Part shown: piece by piece, positions 1-11,565 of the stretch
How the letters are laid out: each line of letters opens with the position of its first letter
Position numbering within the stretch: the first letter of the stretch is position 1
Assembly (NCBI GenBank): GCA_015680685.1
Contig: MNCI01027017.1
Coordinates: 1,172-44,627 of the forward strand
DNA length: 43,456 bases
Reading direction: 5' to 3'
Source: Gnetum montanum
Lineage: Eukaryota; Streptophyta; Gnetopsida; Gnetales; Gnetaceae
Program-made: the position numbers and the translations under genes
The notes under the pieces: generated by a model
What the model was told of the DNA's origin: nothing
Database searches by the model: none
The model's input: only the letters and a program-made list of their open reading frames with translations

Positions 1-2093
1 AGTGTTTTAATTTATTTTTTTCATTTTTCCTTCTCCTAAAGTCGATGGTATGCACGTTGAACAAGACCCTCCATATCTTTGGGAGTGTGAACCAATTAGC
101 AAAGTTTGTCTTAATCAACATGGTAGACTTCAAGGTGAAAAATAAAACTCAACAATCTCTTTTAAATGTTTCAAAAATCACCATAACCTTGTAAAGCCTG
201 TTCCATGGAGTGGCCAAATGTGCCAACACTTTTCATGCATAATCTCATTTGTGAATAAAATACTCATGTAACCCATCAGTTGTGGTGTTTTTCTATGCTC
301 TCAAGTCACAAGTAACTAATTATTTGGACAGTAAGCCCACAACATCCACCCACCCACTCTATTAATAAGAGGTTCTACTTTGGGTATGATGATATTCTTG
401 TCATCATTAAAACTTAAAGTAACTTTATACTCATTATGCTCAAAGCAAAAAGTGATAGACTAAGAGGGAATGGCCAAGGCGTGACATAAAAGAGACTTGT
501 GGATTCTCTTTGGTGACATCTATATGTGCTATCATGCAACTTGGTTGTACTAAGATCTTTGTAGATTTAACAAAAAAATGGGAGTAAGATTTGTAATAAA
601 AGAACTCAATGCTATTATAGAGGGTCCCATTGGAAAGACATGCACCCATGCCTAAAGGTTGGTAACTTCTCCATATTTTTGTTGAGAAAGATAAAGTGCA
701 AAAGTGGCTAGAAGGAGAAAAAGAAAAGAAAGAAGAAAAATAGAAAAGAAAAGATAAAAAAAATGTGTCACGGAAAAATTTAAATCACTCCTCCCTTGCA
801 AAAAATGGCAAGTGATCATACACCTTGTTGTTGTGATGCTCTTATGGTTGTCTATCATTGGGATGAAACAATGCGATGTCACTAATTAGAGGTATGGGCT
901 TGGTTGTGATCTTGGAGTGATGGCTAATGGTATCTTAATCATGCACAACATCTTGGATTCATTGTGGCCAAGGTAAGTTACCTCATGTCTTGATCTTTGC
1001 AATCCCTTCTACAATTCCTCTTATCTCATGGTCCAAGTATTTTGAACTTGTGTCTTGTGTGGCATAGAATTCATACCTCATCACAGTGTTATTTAACATG
1101 TGTGTGTCTTTTTGCATTGATGTAGATTGCATTTAACCCTTCTAGTGCCTATGGAAATTTTGAGGTGTGGTTACGCAAGAGCATGATAGGTTGGAACCTG
1201 CTTTGGGGAGGACCCACTTGCATAAATTTTGTAATTTGTACTTGTTGTACACCACCACATCATCGTATACCTTCTGAGTACTACATTGCCAAATTTATTC
1301 TTTCCTTTATCATTATTTCAACCAAACATTCCTTTGTAGCGCTACATGTCCTTTTTCCTCACCCTATTCAAGGACTTCATTGCATAATTCCACTTCATTA
1401 CACTTTTGGTGCCTTAATGTCCACTTAACATTACTTCATGTCTTTTAAATCTACCTCCAATCCTTCATTTGTGATTGTAAAAACTCAAAAACTTGTTAGT
1501 TTTACTGAGTACCCTATTTTGGAAGGGACGCAATATCAGGTATTCGATATCAGGTTCGACGCGATATTGAGTCTGCACTATCGCATACACAATATCAGGT
1601 TAACAAAACCTATATATATGGGTCCTCTCGCATGTGTAGAAGTCATTTTCAATTATTCTTGCAATGGGATTTGTTGCAATTTTCTTTCATGATTTTTCAC
1701 ACTTTGCACGCCCACCATTTAACCATCAATATCTCACTCATTAATGCTCTAATTTTCCTTTGGATCGAACCTACTTAAACCCGGAGTGTTGAACTCAGTT
1801 GTGGGGGAGGGGTATGGTAGAATTTGTGCATAACTTTTTTGAAATTCACTATCACCTGAAGGATATCATAGAGGTAAGAAATATTAAGAAATGTTAAGAA
1901 CTCATGCCAAACTAATTTTCTTCCTATACCAAAATCATGTAAATTATTATTGAAGTCACCTGATTAAATCACATTAAGCAATTAAATCTCAAAAATTCAT
2001 TAAAGGTAATGAGTAAAGTATAAGATAGTCAAACTTTGTTAAATAACCTTACTAACAATTAATCCCAATGTGATTGCAAATGACCCCTAAATG
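1..2093 (+). other. Post-pol non-coding region of gypsy element E1
   Basis: No convincing coding region is seen here; the short frames are scattered and lack recognisable domains. Several stretches resemble the 3' untranslated region of the plus-strand element E2. About 632-660 (a GAAAGACATG...CCCATGCCT...AAGGTT stretch) matches about 31405-31435, the CTGCTTTGGGGAGGA stretch near 1199 matches one near 31868, and a CCCACA.CATCC.CCCA stretch near 335-355 loosely matches the reverse complement of about 31030. I infer that this is the region between integrase, which would lie left of the window, and the extra reading frame of E1. A purine-rich tract sits at about 712-765. Confidence 0.5.
1528..1620 (+). 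promoter_or_regulatory. U3-like palindrome cluster with TATA box inside E1
   Basis: Repeated CAATATC, GATATC and GCGATATTG half-sites (1531-1596) are followed by TATATATA at 1611-1618. The order and spacing copy those in the type-B LTRs of this window (5070, 19781 and 38057), where the same half-sites lie just upstream of TATAAATA. No TGATGAG or CTCATCA LTR end is visible around it. It lies about 500 bp before the extra reading frame. It could be an internal promoter for that frame or a remnant of an old LTR; the sequence alone does not decide. Confidence 0.4.
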
Positions 2094-4882
2094 AGGACAA
2101 TAGGGAGGACCCTCTCAAGGTGCATCCAAATGCCCAAGGAGAGGCAGAGGTTAAGGACCTCTTGTAGAACATGCAGAATAGGAGGAATAATCATTTATTA
2201 TCCATCAAGAGATCCTTGTTATTGCATAATCTAGGCATGTAGAAGGTGTAGAAGGTAGGGCACCTGAATAAGAACAACATCTCACGTTGTTTCTAGAATG
2301 CATTCAGGAAATTTGGGAAAGGTCCACATCAACTATAGTAATTGTGGAACTTAATTTTGGACCTTTTACCAAGTTTTTCCCTGATCTAGTCAAAGATCAA
2401 CTAAAAGGATCTCCACTATGGCATGTCCTCTAAGAAAGTGGAGAATGGTATTTGGAAGAAACTTATTAATTTTGGCATAATAAAGAGGAAGGCACCATTA
2501 TCAACATTGGTAGGATTTCAGTTGATTTCTCCATGAAGGCCATTACAGAAGTTTTGAATCTTCTGAATATAGAACCCAAAGTTGCTCATTTGTCCACCCA
2601 CTTTGATGCTAATGCATGAAATGTATTGCTAAAGAGGGCGTACAATAATGAGGAAAAAACATATGGGGAACTCACCTTTGAAGAGACAATTTATTTTAAA
2701 ATTGGCACCTATCACATCTTTCCAATGAAGGGACTAAATAATATCTCCACCTATGTAGCCAGAGGAAGCACAATCTTGATGGGTAAAGTTGATGCCAATT
2801 TGCCCCATTTGTATCTAATAGAAATATTTTAGATGGTTCAAAGAATGCAAGATAGGAAAGTTTGCATTTCCCTTTCCATGTTTGATCAGGAAGCTATGCC
2901 GATGTGCTAGAATTTTGGGGTATACTAATGATGTCCTCATAAAGGCTCAAAATGCTTCATACATTGAATTACTAAAGCCACCAACACTAAGAAAAGATGT
3001 TGGTGAGATACTAGAGCCTAAATAGGAGTAGAAAGTTGGGCCCACTGTGCCTCAAACAGCAAGGCCTAGCCAACTTTTAGACACAAGGCCTAGTCAACAA
3101 CAAGAAGTAGGGCCCAGCTTATAGCCCACGAGCTAGCAAGACCAACCACCACCACTACCGCAAGCTTACCGACCATTGATGAACCATCTCAAGGACATCA
3201 CAAAAATGGTTAGTTAGGGAAGTCACGATGAGGCCAATCTCTTCAAGGTAATTGATGATGCTATATAGCCCATGATCTTAATCAATCATGCATGAGGTGA
3301 GATCTCGATACAAACAGGAGGAGCGGAGTCACATTGGTCACAATAGATTTCTAGGAATGCTACATCATTTCAAGTATAATTAGAAATTGGTGAAGGTGCC
3401 ACAGTAGTGGTCATGCAACACTAGGATGTAGTTGGAGTAGCATAAGTGGTCACAAACCACATCAAAGAGTCATTTAATGTCCTTGTTGTGCCATTGGTGA
3501 ATCTCATAGGAGCACGCAATGCTCAAGTTCTAGCTAGTTTCTTGATGACTCCTACAAAACATGAGGATGCTCTGGATTGTTAGCTATAAATAGGATAAGT
3601 AATGATGTCCTTGTTTAACATCCCCCAAGATGTCATAGTAGCATAATCAAACCTCATTTCCATGAAGGGAAAGTTGGTTATGATTAAGGTTAGGACCAAA
3701 CACATAGAAGATGAGTTGAGAAGACTCCAAGAGAAGTTTGTTGCCCTACAAGCTGCATAGCAGGATCCATCCAAACTTATTCCAACCAACTAGTTAGAAT
3801 TATTTAGGATAGAGCAACTAAATAAATTATTAGAGGAGAATAAAAGTGTAGTAATGGAAAAGGAGAAGGTAGATTAGGATGCTTTGAAAGCACAGGCTCA
3901 AACATATGCACATGCAAAAGCACTGAAAGCCTTATAGGAAGGAAATAAACTCCTTGCTACTAAAAATCTTCGGTTGACAAAAATGAATAAAAAAAAGAAT
4001 GTTCTTAAAGAAAATTTTTAGAAAATGCGAGAAAAACTAATAAGGTTCAACCAAGATATAAATTTATTAGCCAAAGAGAATAGGACCCTCTCAATGGCGG
4101 AGGTACATACCATCCATCAAAAGACGACCATTGGAATAAGCGTGTGGAAAAATGAAGCTAAGAAACATGAAAAATTGAAGGAGCATTTCTGAGACCAGGT
4201 GGGGATGTATAAGAAAATCATTGAAAAATAAATCCATATGGCTAAGACCCACATCAACTCTTTCAATGCTCAAAACACTAACTTGTGGATCATATTGGAC
4301 ACTTATGCCTTTGTCCACAAAGTAGAATTAAAGAGTCAGGACCTGTAGATATAAGATCTCGCTGAATAAATGGAGTTGGCAAACCTATGGTATGCCAACT
4401 GGGCCATGTTAATAGTAGGATACCTGAGGAATGATTTGGAAAAGCATGTAGCTGCCACCTACACCAAATATGAAATAGAGTTTGCTAAACACAAAAAGAC
4501 ACTGTAGAAATTGGAGGTAGTAAACTCTGAGTTAGAGGTGGTAAAAGCTAGCTACCAAGGTCAGAAAGATGTTGTAGTAGATTTCACTTGATGGCTCATA
4601 GATTATCAAGAATTTAGAGACAAAGCCAAAGCCTACGAGGAGGAATGACAACTATTTGCAACATGGTACATCAAAGCTAATCAAATGTTCCTGCAACTAC
4701 CGTGTCCATGGGAGGTGCTGACTCCATCAAACATGGGAACATCAACATGGATGCTACATGATCCCTGAATAGAGAAAGAAAAGCTTCAAGTGCTCCTTTA
4801 GAAGTATCCATTTCCAAATCTTGAAGCATAGGATAAGGAGAAGAAGCCCATGGAGGAGCCACCACCACTAGGAACCACATGA
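2094..4882 (+). pseudogene. Extra post-pol reading frame of E1 with long coiled coil (decayed)
   Basis: I do not recognise this protein with certainty. It lies between the post-pol region and the polypurine tract, where Athila-type elements carry their extra (env-like or ORF-1) gene; the other copies here lack it. The N-terminal part is readable in one frame at about 2470-2832. After one frameshift near 2833, a second frame runs to a TGA at 4880-4882 with no visible indel over about 682 codons. Visible in order are a globular part containing FAFPFPCLIRKLC (about 2860-2900), a Pro/Gln-rich linker (about 3028-3170), and a Lys/Glu/Leu-rich, coiled-coil-like stretch (about 3690-4620). Thirty-one in-frame nonsense codons interrupt it: 18 TAG, 8 TAA and 5 TGA. 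Most are one C-to-T step from CAG, CAA or CGA. A domesticated or captured host gene is the alternative. Confidence 0.55.
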
Positions 4883-5069
4883 GTTCCAAATAATTTTTTA
4901 TTTTGTATTTTATGTTGGTATCCCAATTTTGTTTTGTCTAGTCCCACATTGTGGCATGAAATAATCCATAGTCAATCCATAATCCCATACCTATCCACTA
5001 TGTAATCAAACAAACTCATTTCTCATTTTGTTTGACTCAAAGATGAGTTTTTATTCAGTCATGGGGGTA
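4883..5069 (+). other. 3' untranslated tail and polypurine tract of E1
   Basis: This matches the end of the E2 internal region: both have ATAATCCCATACC, then CTCAAAGATGAGTTTT, then ATGGGGGTA directly before the LTR. The G-run at 5061-5069 is the likely plus-strand primer for reverse transcription. Confidence 0.7.
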
Positions 5070-5922
5070 TGATGAATCACGGTTTGCCAGGCCCCACTAT
5101 TAAGTACACGATATTGGGTATGCAATATTGTAACTTGGGTACGATATCGTATACATGATATCATGATTCCTGTGTTAGCCTATAAATATAGCACTCGGGT
5201 ACACAAGAAGGGGATATTTTTGGTAAGTCTTTAGGGTTGAGTCTTTTTGTTAGTTTTTAGTTCTTTTCCCAAGTGCATGCCCGCAGTGTGATGCTTGTAA
5301 TTGTATGAAACCTTTGTTCAATTGTGACGTACTTGGACACGCGCAAAATCAACAATAAAGATCAAGATTACTCCATCATTGCAGCATTGACTTAGTTTTT
5401 AATTGTTTAGTTGTTAATTATTATTTATTATTTTCTTAGTTAATTTTTCTTTATTGTCATTTACTATTCCTATTGTTAATGTAGAATGAGTACATCTTAA
5501 TCATGAACATTTATGTGTCACTACATGGTAACCCAATAGTGTATCAAGTAGTGCTTTGAGTGATGTGCACTTGGTAATCCCAAAAGTAGTACACAAAGTC
5601 CAAGATGCATACGAATGATTAAGGATGGATGCTTATCGCACTTAGGCTAGCTTAGATTTTATTTTCCATTGTCTATTAGTTTACTCAAGTTATTTCTCAT
5701 TTTCTTTAGGAGTAGCATAGTATTATAAATCACATCATACACCTCACTTTGGACTAAACCTACATAATAAAGCAAACACTAGTCCAAGTGGGAAAACAAC
5801 GAACTACGATCGATGTGTAACTATCTAGGTACCACAACTAGTCCATCTATGGAGTTCAATTGGATCAAGCATATATGCTCATATTCATATGGTTGAGCAT
5901 AGGGGTACCTCATTGCTCATCA
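5070..5922 (+). mobile_element. 3' LTR of gypsy element E1 (U3 type B)
   Basis: The 853-bp LTR starts TGATGAATC right after the polypurine tract and ends CTCATCA. The U3 upstream of the TATA box is only about 110 bp and is filled with ATATC/GATAT palindromes, including perfect 12-mers at 5140-5151 (TACGATATCGTA) and 5154-5165 (CATGATATCATG). TATAAATA is at 5181-5188 and AATAAA at 5354-5359. It ends with the same GGGGTACC...CTCATCA sequence as the other family LTRs. The following 5 bp, GCATG, would be the target duplication, but the left end is outside the window. Confidence 0.85.
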
Positions 5923-7697
5923 GCATGCATGTATGTTTTTGCATTCATAGCTAATACATCTTGTGTTTCTTTTTCCTTTTTCTTTTCCAATTATTGTTGC
6001 TTAGCCATTATTTGGTTTATTTAATTTATTTTGAATTCCTCTAGATATTCTAATATACATAATTTATAGGCCTTTATCTTTATATGTTAAGTTTGGCTAG
6101 TCTATTTTACAGCTTTTGGATTTCCAAATCAACACATTGCAGCCTTGTTTCTACTAAAACCAACTTGCCTTTAGTGAAGAATAGATTAGACTAAACTACT
6201 ATGATATCATCAAGTATATAAAAAAGGTATTATATGATTTTTCCTATTTGAATCAATCTATCTAGTGCATCCTCATGTTGTTCTGGTGTTATAACTTCAT
6301 GTTCCTTTTCTTTTCCAAAAATTCAAGCCACCATTTGAGTATCTTGGATTTTGGAAAAGTTAGTGGAAGGCATGATAGGAATGTTGAATGCTTCTTTAAT
6401 ATAAATAGATACAAATTATATAGCTCCTTGTTTTCCTTTGTGGTGCATGACCAGTATTGTGACATCTTCTTCTATTCCTAGTGTGACTTGGAATGACACA
6501 ACATTTCGAAAAATTTATTATGCCCAATCTTCTTCATTGGAATGGATAGAAATTGATCCATATGTTGGATCAGGTAATATGGTAGAATGGTGTTCATTTT
6601 GTTGGATCATGAATCTACTAGATATTTCTCTTGTTCTTTAGCTTATTGTTTCTAATAGTTATTGTAAATGACTCATTATAGGTATGTAATCCCTTTGTTT
6701 AGCTACTAGTGCAAAAGCACTAGGTCTTACTTCTTTAGCTTTTAAGTAAGGTATGTTGCCTATTGGTATTGATGCTACTATGGCTTTGGTGCTCAAAGTT
6801 CTCTTAACATTGTCCTTTTTGGCTAGTATCAATTTTGATATCTTTGCATATGATGTATTTTAGGCCTTCCTTGGTGTATCATTGGTATATTCCATAATAA
6901 CAACTTGCTTGTATAATTTCCTTATTAGACAAGAAAATGGAAGTGTTGGTTTTGCTAATTTAATTTTTTCTCAAATCTCCTTTGTATTTTCAAAAAAATT
7001 TAGTAGGCCATATTTGCTTGATATTTATCATTTAGAATGATACTCCTCCTAGTAACACATGTTGAAATCCTATTTATGATCTTCGTGGGATAGATATAAT
7101 ACATGCCATTCTTGAAATAAATTTTTTCTACAATAGTTAGTGAATTATACTTCTTGTATTTGGTTCCATATGCTTTCTTTAACTAAATACTTCTAGTCTT
7201 AAACATCATTGCAAGGCATCAATATTATATCTTTTGAGATAAGTATAGTGGATATAATTAAATTTACATTACCTTAGAAGATCAAGAAAAGATCACATTT
7301 ACCAACCAATGGAAAACATTTGCATATCAATATATGTCATTTAACCTTTGTAATTTCCTTGCCACATTACAAAGAGTAAACCTGCTCACTTAACTTGAAT
7401 TCATATATAGAAAATGATATTCTTATAAGTTCATGACTGTATGCCTTCAAGGTCCCATTGTTATGCTATCTCTTCTTACCAAACCTTCCATATTAGATTT
7501 TGTATCAAAGCTTCACGGAGTACTTAATAGCATTACAATTCACATAATACTTCACTAAGTTATTTTATCTCTTCATCCATCTTCATTTTCTTTAAGACAT
7601 TGTCCTCAATAGCTGTATTTTTCTATCACTAGTAGTAAGTATATTGCAAATAATAAAAATTTAATAAGAGTGATTTAAAATAGTTAAAGATTGAAAT
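5923..7697. other. AT-rich DNA, no gene seen
   Basis: This stretch is T-rich with only short, unsupported frames (for example 6275-6641). I see no domains, RNA genes or clear repeats. It may be flanking DNA or very old retroelement sequence. Confidence 0.5.
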
Positions 7698-8257
7698 TAT
7701 TGAAATTTGAATTTACACCTTATGAAAACTCCATAATTCTTTAGGATCCAATGAGCAACAAAAAATATTGAAGAATTATACGAGCATAACTCTCTTCTTA
7801 ATGATAACTAGTATATGTAATTCTCTACAGTTATGTGTATCATAAGTCTTACTAAATTAATAGTTTACAAATCCTCTTATAATAAAAAAGGTTAAATTAA
7901 CTTGATTCTGTAACTTAGTACTAGTCACACACTATCATAGATAGTTTATAATAAGTACTATTTATGGTTTTGATGATTTGTAATCATCATTTTTAAGCTT
8001 GCTGTGATTCTAGATTGAATTATTCTAAGAATATAAAAGCTTATGTTTTGATGATGTTGCTCTTCCTCTAGTAGTACATCTTGTTTTGGATTTCATCTGA
8101 CTATTCATCATAAGGTAATGATACACTTACAAGTGTTTTTCAAAACTCATTAATTACAAACACATGTACATGGTCTTATTACAGTTCTCACTTAGTATAT
8201 CATTAATTTCTTAGTAAACTTATCTTCACCTTGTTCATTGTACTTCATTAAGTCACA
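7698..8257 (-). mobile_element. Left LTR of outermost (copia-like) element
   Basis: About 560 bp here aligns along its whole length with 34025-34570. Shared landmarks in order are CTTATGAAAACTCCA, CTTCTTAATGATAACT, GAGTATCATAAGTCTTACT or close variants, TTTGTAATCATCAT, TTATTCTAAGAATATAA, and CACCTTGTTCA followed by TACTTCATTAAGT. The right copy is bordered by an initiator-Met-like primer site on the minus strand, so this copy would be the 3' LTR of a minus-strand element. The exact left end is uncertain, and no matching target duplication was found. Confidence 0.6.
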
Positions 8258-10522
8258 TTTGACTTAACTTTACAAACTTCTTTGAACTTCACTAAGTTAC
8301 TCATGTCTTAGCTTCATCTACTTATGAACTGCTTCTTCATAAGTCTTGCTTTTCTTATTTCATTGTAACCTTCAAGATGACCTTTCCTCTTCTTTAAGAA
8401 ATTAGACCAAGCTATGTATGGTATAACTAGGATATTCAGTTCTTCTTTAAGAAATTGAATCCTATGTTATAAAGATTGTGCATGTCTCCTACAACACTTT
8501 CTCATTAGTACTTTAAATGGAATTGATTAACTCTTAATGCTCCTATTTACATTTTTAGTTTAGGGTATTATTCCTTCCTACTTTTATCAATTACTATTGT
8601 TTGTATTTTCTAATTCATGAATATTCCTTATGGCTATTATTCCAATGCATCTTCCTCATTTTACTTGTTCTTACACTCACTTACTCTTTCTCTTTTTTAC
8701 TTCATCTTTACCACCTATATCTTGATAAGAGATTGAGATTTCTTGTGCCTTGTAAAGAATTATGACTATTTGTTGAATTTTCATATGCTTTTATAAGAAT
8801 TAATAGATTAAGCTAACAAAATAATGATTTTAATTCAACTTAGGATTATATTTAACACTCCACTTTGAGCATTAGTTTATTAACTTAATCTTTCATGCTT
8901 ATAAATTCCTAAGTGACTGAAATAATCTTCTCTTTTTTGTTAGGTTTTCTTTCTCCTATACACATGAATTTAGAAATGTAAAACTTAACTTTCTTTCATT
9001 TTCTTAATCTTACAATCTTAGTTATGTTTTCATCTTCTTTCCTTTATTCTTAACAATGTCACTTTCTTTATTATGTCTTTAATTCATAATATCTTATTGT
9101 GACTTTATTATTATTGGAATCAATATTATGTAGTTTAAAATTGACTATTGTAAGAACTTCTTTATTCTCTGTAATCATCTTGAAAATTTGAGCCAACAAG
9201 ATGTACTTTCTTATTATTGGAATCAATATATTGTACTTTAAAATTGACTATTCTGATGACTTCTTTATTCTCTCTAATCATCTTGAAATTTGAGCTAACA
9301 AGATGTGTGAAATGAGAACTAATTGATGCACCTATTTGATTTTCCTTTGGTGCAACCCTCATAAGGGTTTACATAACTTTGGTAAGAATCTTCACTCTTT
9401 ACCAAGGCATGAAGTTTTCAACTATGTATAATCACATTATTTTATATTTTACTTCTAGTGATTTGGAGCCTTGTTTACATGATATCGTTCTTTCCATTTC
9501 TTGAAAAATGTGGGATAATTCCTTATCCATCTTGACTATTTGGTCATTTTTTTTAGTATGTGTGCCAGGACTTAACTTGTATACAAAGGGACCTTCATCT
9601 CTTATCATATACTTTATATTCTTAAAACTAGAATTTTTCTTTTGTCAATTTTTACTCCATGTTCTTAATGAAAATTCTTCTACATCATTATTTGCATTAA
9701 AATTTGGTATGAAAAGAGAATATGATTGGTACTTATCCCTAATTACTTATGACCTAGGATTTCAATACTAGTAACTAAAACTTGGGGATAGAATTTCTAC
9801 CAAATCTTTTTCTCATCTCAGTAATTAATCATGATTTGGATATCTTTATCTTAATCCTTTTAATTTCCATTTGACATGTGGTATCAATTTTTAATTTTTG
9901 AAAATAAAACTACTAGTTGACAAATTATTTATCCTTCATTCTTTAATTGTCTTGATAAATTCATCTTTCTACAACTTGGATGGTCATAACTCCTATCTCA
10001 ATGGATGCATCATCAAAGAGGAAAATGGTGTAGATTGGTATCCTTAGCTATAGGTCATAGACTTCACTGCTTGCATATTTTAATTTAGTACACTTTTCAT
10101 TCTTTTAATGCTTCTTAACTAATTATTTTCTTTTCCATTTTTCAGTTATCCTTAACTTTCGTTTGAATAATAATTTTTTTTCCATAACATTAGTTTTTAA
10201 TTATTCTCAAAATGTTACCTTCATTTGTATTTTCTATTTTAGGTAAGTTTTATGATGATACTACAAGGTTTTCTTATTGTACAAATCTTCTTAGTCTTCT
10301 TAGGTTCTCTGCATAGGTCTTTCAAAATTAATAGAAGTTATCTTCATATTATCTTTTAATTTCTTTTTCACTTGTGTTACCTTCCTGAGCTTCTTATAAA
10401 CTTAGCTTTTTGGGATAAAGTTTTTAACATGTCTAATATCTAACATTTGCAATTTAGTTTGCATCTTCTTCCACTCATTGTAATCTTTGATACTATGTTG
10501 TTTCTTTCACTTACTTCCTTAA
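8258..10522 (-). other. Internal remnant of outermost element
   Basis: This AT-rich stretch lies between the left copia-like LTR and the start of E2. The minus strand is A-rich with short Lys-rich frames (for example 9162-9362 and about 9480-9640), as expected of a very decayed internal region, but I recognise no gag or pol motif. With 33652-34011 on the other side of the stack, it makes an internal region of only about 2.6 kb, so the element was non-autonomous or deleted. Confidence 0.4.
9102..9306. repeat. Tandem duplication, about 102-bp unit, two copies
   Basis: Units at about 9102-9204 and 9205-9306 share TTATTGGAATCAATAT, TTTAAAATTGACTATT, ACTTCTTTATTCTCT, TAATCATCTTGAAA and AACAAGATGT in the same order at an offset of 102-103 bp, with few differences. 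Confidence 0.85.
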
Positions 10523-10524
10523 TG

Positions 10525-10715
10525 ATGAGAGTGGTTACTTTAATTATTAGAGTGGTTACTCTAGTAGTTACTTTAATTATTAGAGTGGTTACTCTAGCAG
10601 TTACTCTAGTAATAATTATTCGAGTGGTTACTCTAGCGATTACTCTAGTAGTTATTCTAATTATTAGAGTGGTTACTCTAGCAGTTATTCTAATTATTAG
10701 AGTGGTTACTCTAAT
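10525..10715 (+). repeat. U3 type-A palindromic repeat array (E2 5' LTR)
   Basis: The array contains repeats of CTCTAATTATTAGAG-like palindromes (7-bp arms around a central T) separated by runs of a 12-mer, ACTCTAGYRGTT. The array ends about 25 bp before the TATA box. Because it is nearly symmetrical, it is open in frames on both strands and translates to a meaningless Val/Thr/Leu/Ile repeat. Confidence 0.9.
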
Positions 10716-10886
10716 TATTAGCATAGTTGCTCCCAAGCCTATAAATACAGTGCCCAGGCACACAATTGGAAGGAAGTCTTTTAGTAGTCAAGTAGCGAAA
10801 CTCTTGTAGTTTGTTTGAAAGTTAGAGTATTTTCCAAGTGCCTGTAGTAGGAGGTCTAAGTGTGGATGGATCTTTATTCAAGCACT

Positions 10887-10891
10887 GTATA
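10887..10891. repeat. Target-site duplication of E3, left copy (GTATA)
   Basis: GTATA lies directly before the reverse-oriented LTR end at 10892. The right partner at 23965-23969 is ATATA, a 4 of 5 match. Removing the segment between them restores the order seen in the intact E2 3' LTR near 33039-33043. Confidence 0.75.
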
Positions 10892-10929
10892 TGATGAGTG
10901 GTGAGGTACCCCTATGCTCAACCATACGA

Positions 10930-11448
10930 NNNNNNNNNNNNNNNNNNNNNNNNNNNNNNNNNNNNNNNNNNNNNNNNNNNNNNNNNNNNNNNNNNNNNNN
11001 NNNNNNNNNNNNNNNNNNNNNNNNNNNNNNNNNNNNNNNNNNNNNNNNNNNNNNNNNNNNNNNNNNNNNNNNNNNNNNNNNNNNNNNNNNNNNNNNNNNN
11101 NNNNNNNNNNNNNNNNNNNNNNNNNNNNNNNNNNNNNNNNNNNNNNNNNNNNNNNNNNNNNNNNNNNNNNNNNNNNNNNNNNNNNNNNNNNNNNNNNNNN
11201 NNNNNNNNNNNNNNNNNNNNNNNNNNNNNNNNNNNNNNNNNNNNNNNNNNNNNNNNNNNNNNNNNNNNNNNNNNNNNNNNNNNNNNNNNNNNNNNNNNNN
11301 NNNNNNNNNNNNNNNNNNNNNNNNNNNNNNNNNNNNNNNNNNNNNNNNNNNNNNNNNNNNNNNNNNNNNNNNNNNNNNNNNNNNNNNNNNNNNNNNNNNN
11401 NNNNNNNNNNNNNNNNNNNNNNNNNNNNNNNNNNNNNNNNNNNNNNNN
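10930..11448. other. Assembly gap (519 N)
   Basis: An unbroken run of N lies inside the E3 3' LTR, between the U5 end and the U3 repeat array. Any reading frame that spans it is meaningless. Confidence 0.99.
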
Positions 11449-11565
11449 ACCACTCTAATAATGAGAGTAACTGCTAGAGTAATCGCTAGAGTAACCACTC
11501 TAATAATTAGAATAACTGCTAGAGTGACCGCTAGAGTAACCACTCTAATAATTAGAGTAACTACT
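11449..11565 (-). repeat. U3 type-A palindromic repeat array (E3 3' LTR)
   Basis: These are the same CTCTAAT(A/T)ATTAGAG and ACTCTAGCRGTT units as in E2, in reverse orientation, truncated on the left by the gap. Confidence 0.9.

Larger units (their letters stand above)
10523..10891 (+). mobile_element. 5' LTR of gypsy element E2, first part (U3 type A, R start)
   Basis: It begins TGATGAGAGTGG and carries the type-A U3 repeat array, TATAAATA at 10740-10747, and the R region up to GATGGATCTTTATTCAAGC. Alignment with the E2 3' LTR (32666-33651) shows this covers its first 378 bp or so. The rest resumes at 23970, after the 13-kb minus-strand insertion. The two parts sum to about 977 bp against 986 bp for the 3' LTR. 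Confidence 0.85.

Noticed and set aside
440-882. Two minus-strand small frames
   Set aside because: No motif or coding bias; they lie in the purine-rich non-coding part of E1.
2834-4882. Stop-codon reassignment (TAG read as Gln) as an explanation for the many in-frame TAGs
   Set aside because: TAA and TGA also occur in frame, neighbouring elements show independent CAG-to-TAG changes, and plant nuclear genes use the standard code; methylation-driven decay explains it better.
10525-10715. Regularly spaced palindromic repeats resembling a CRISPR array
   Set aside because: The spacers are themselves repeats, no cas genes are present, the DNA is plant, and the array sits in an LTR U3 before a TATA box.
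10440-10809. Open frames on both strands with Val/Thr/Leu/Ile repeats (also 23648-24032 and 32665-32961)
   Set aside because: They arise from the near-symmetrical U3 repeat arrays, which lack stops in several frames. They are LTR regulatory DNA, not proteins.
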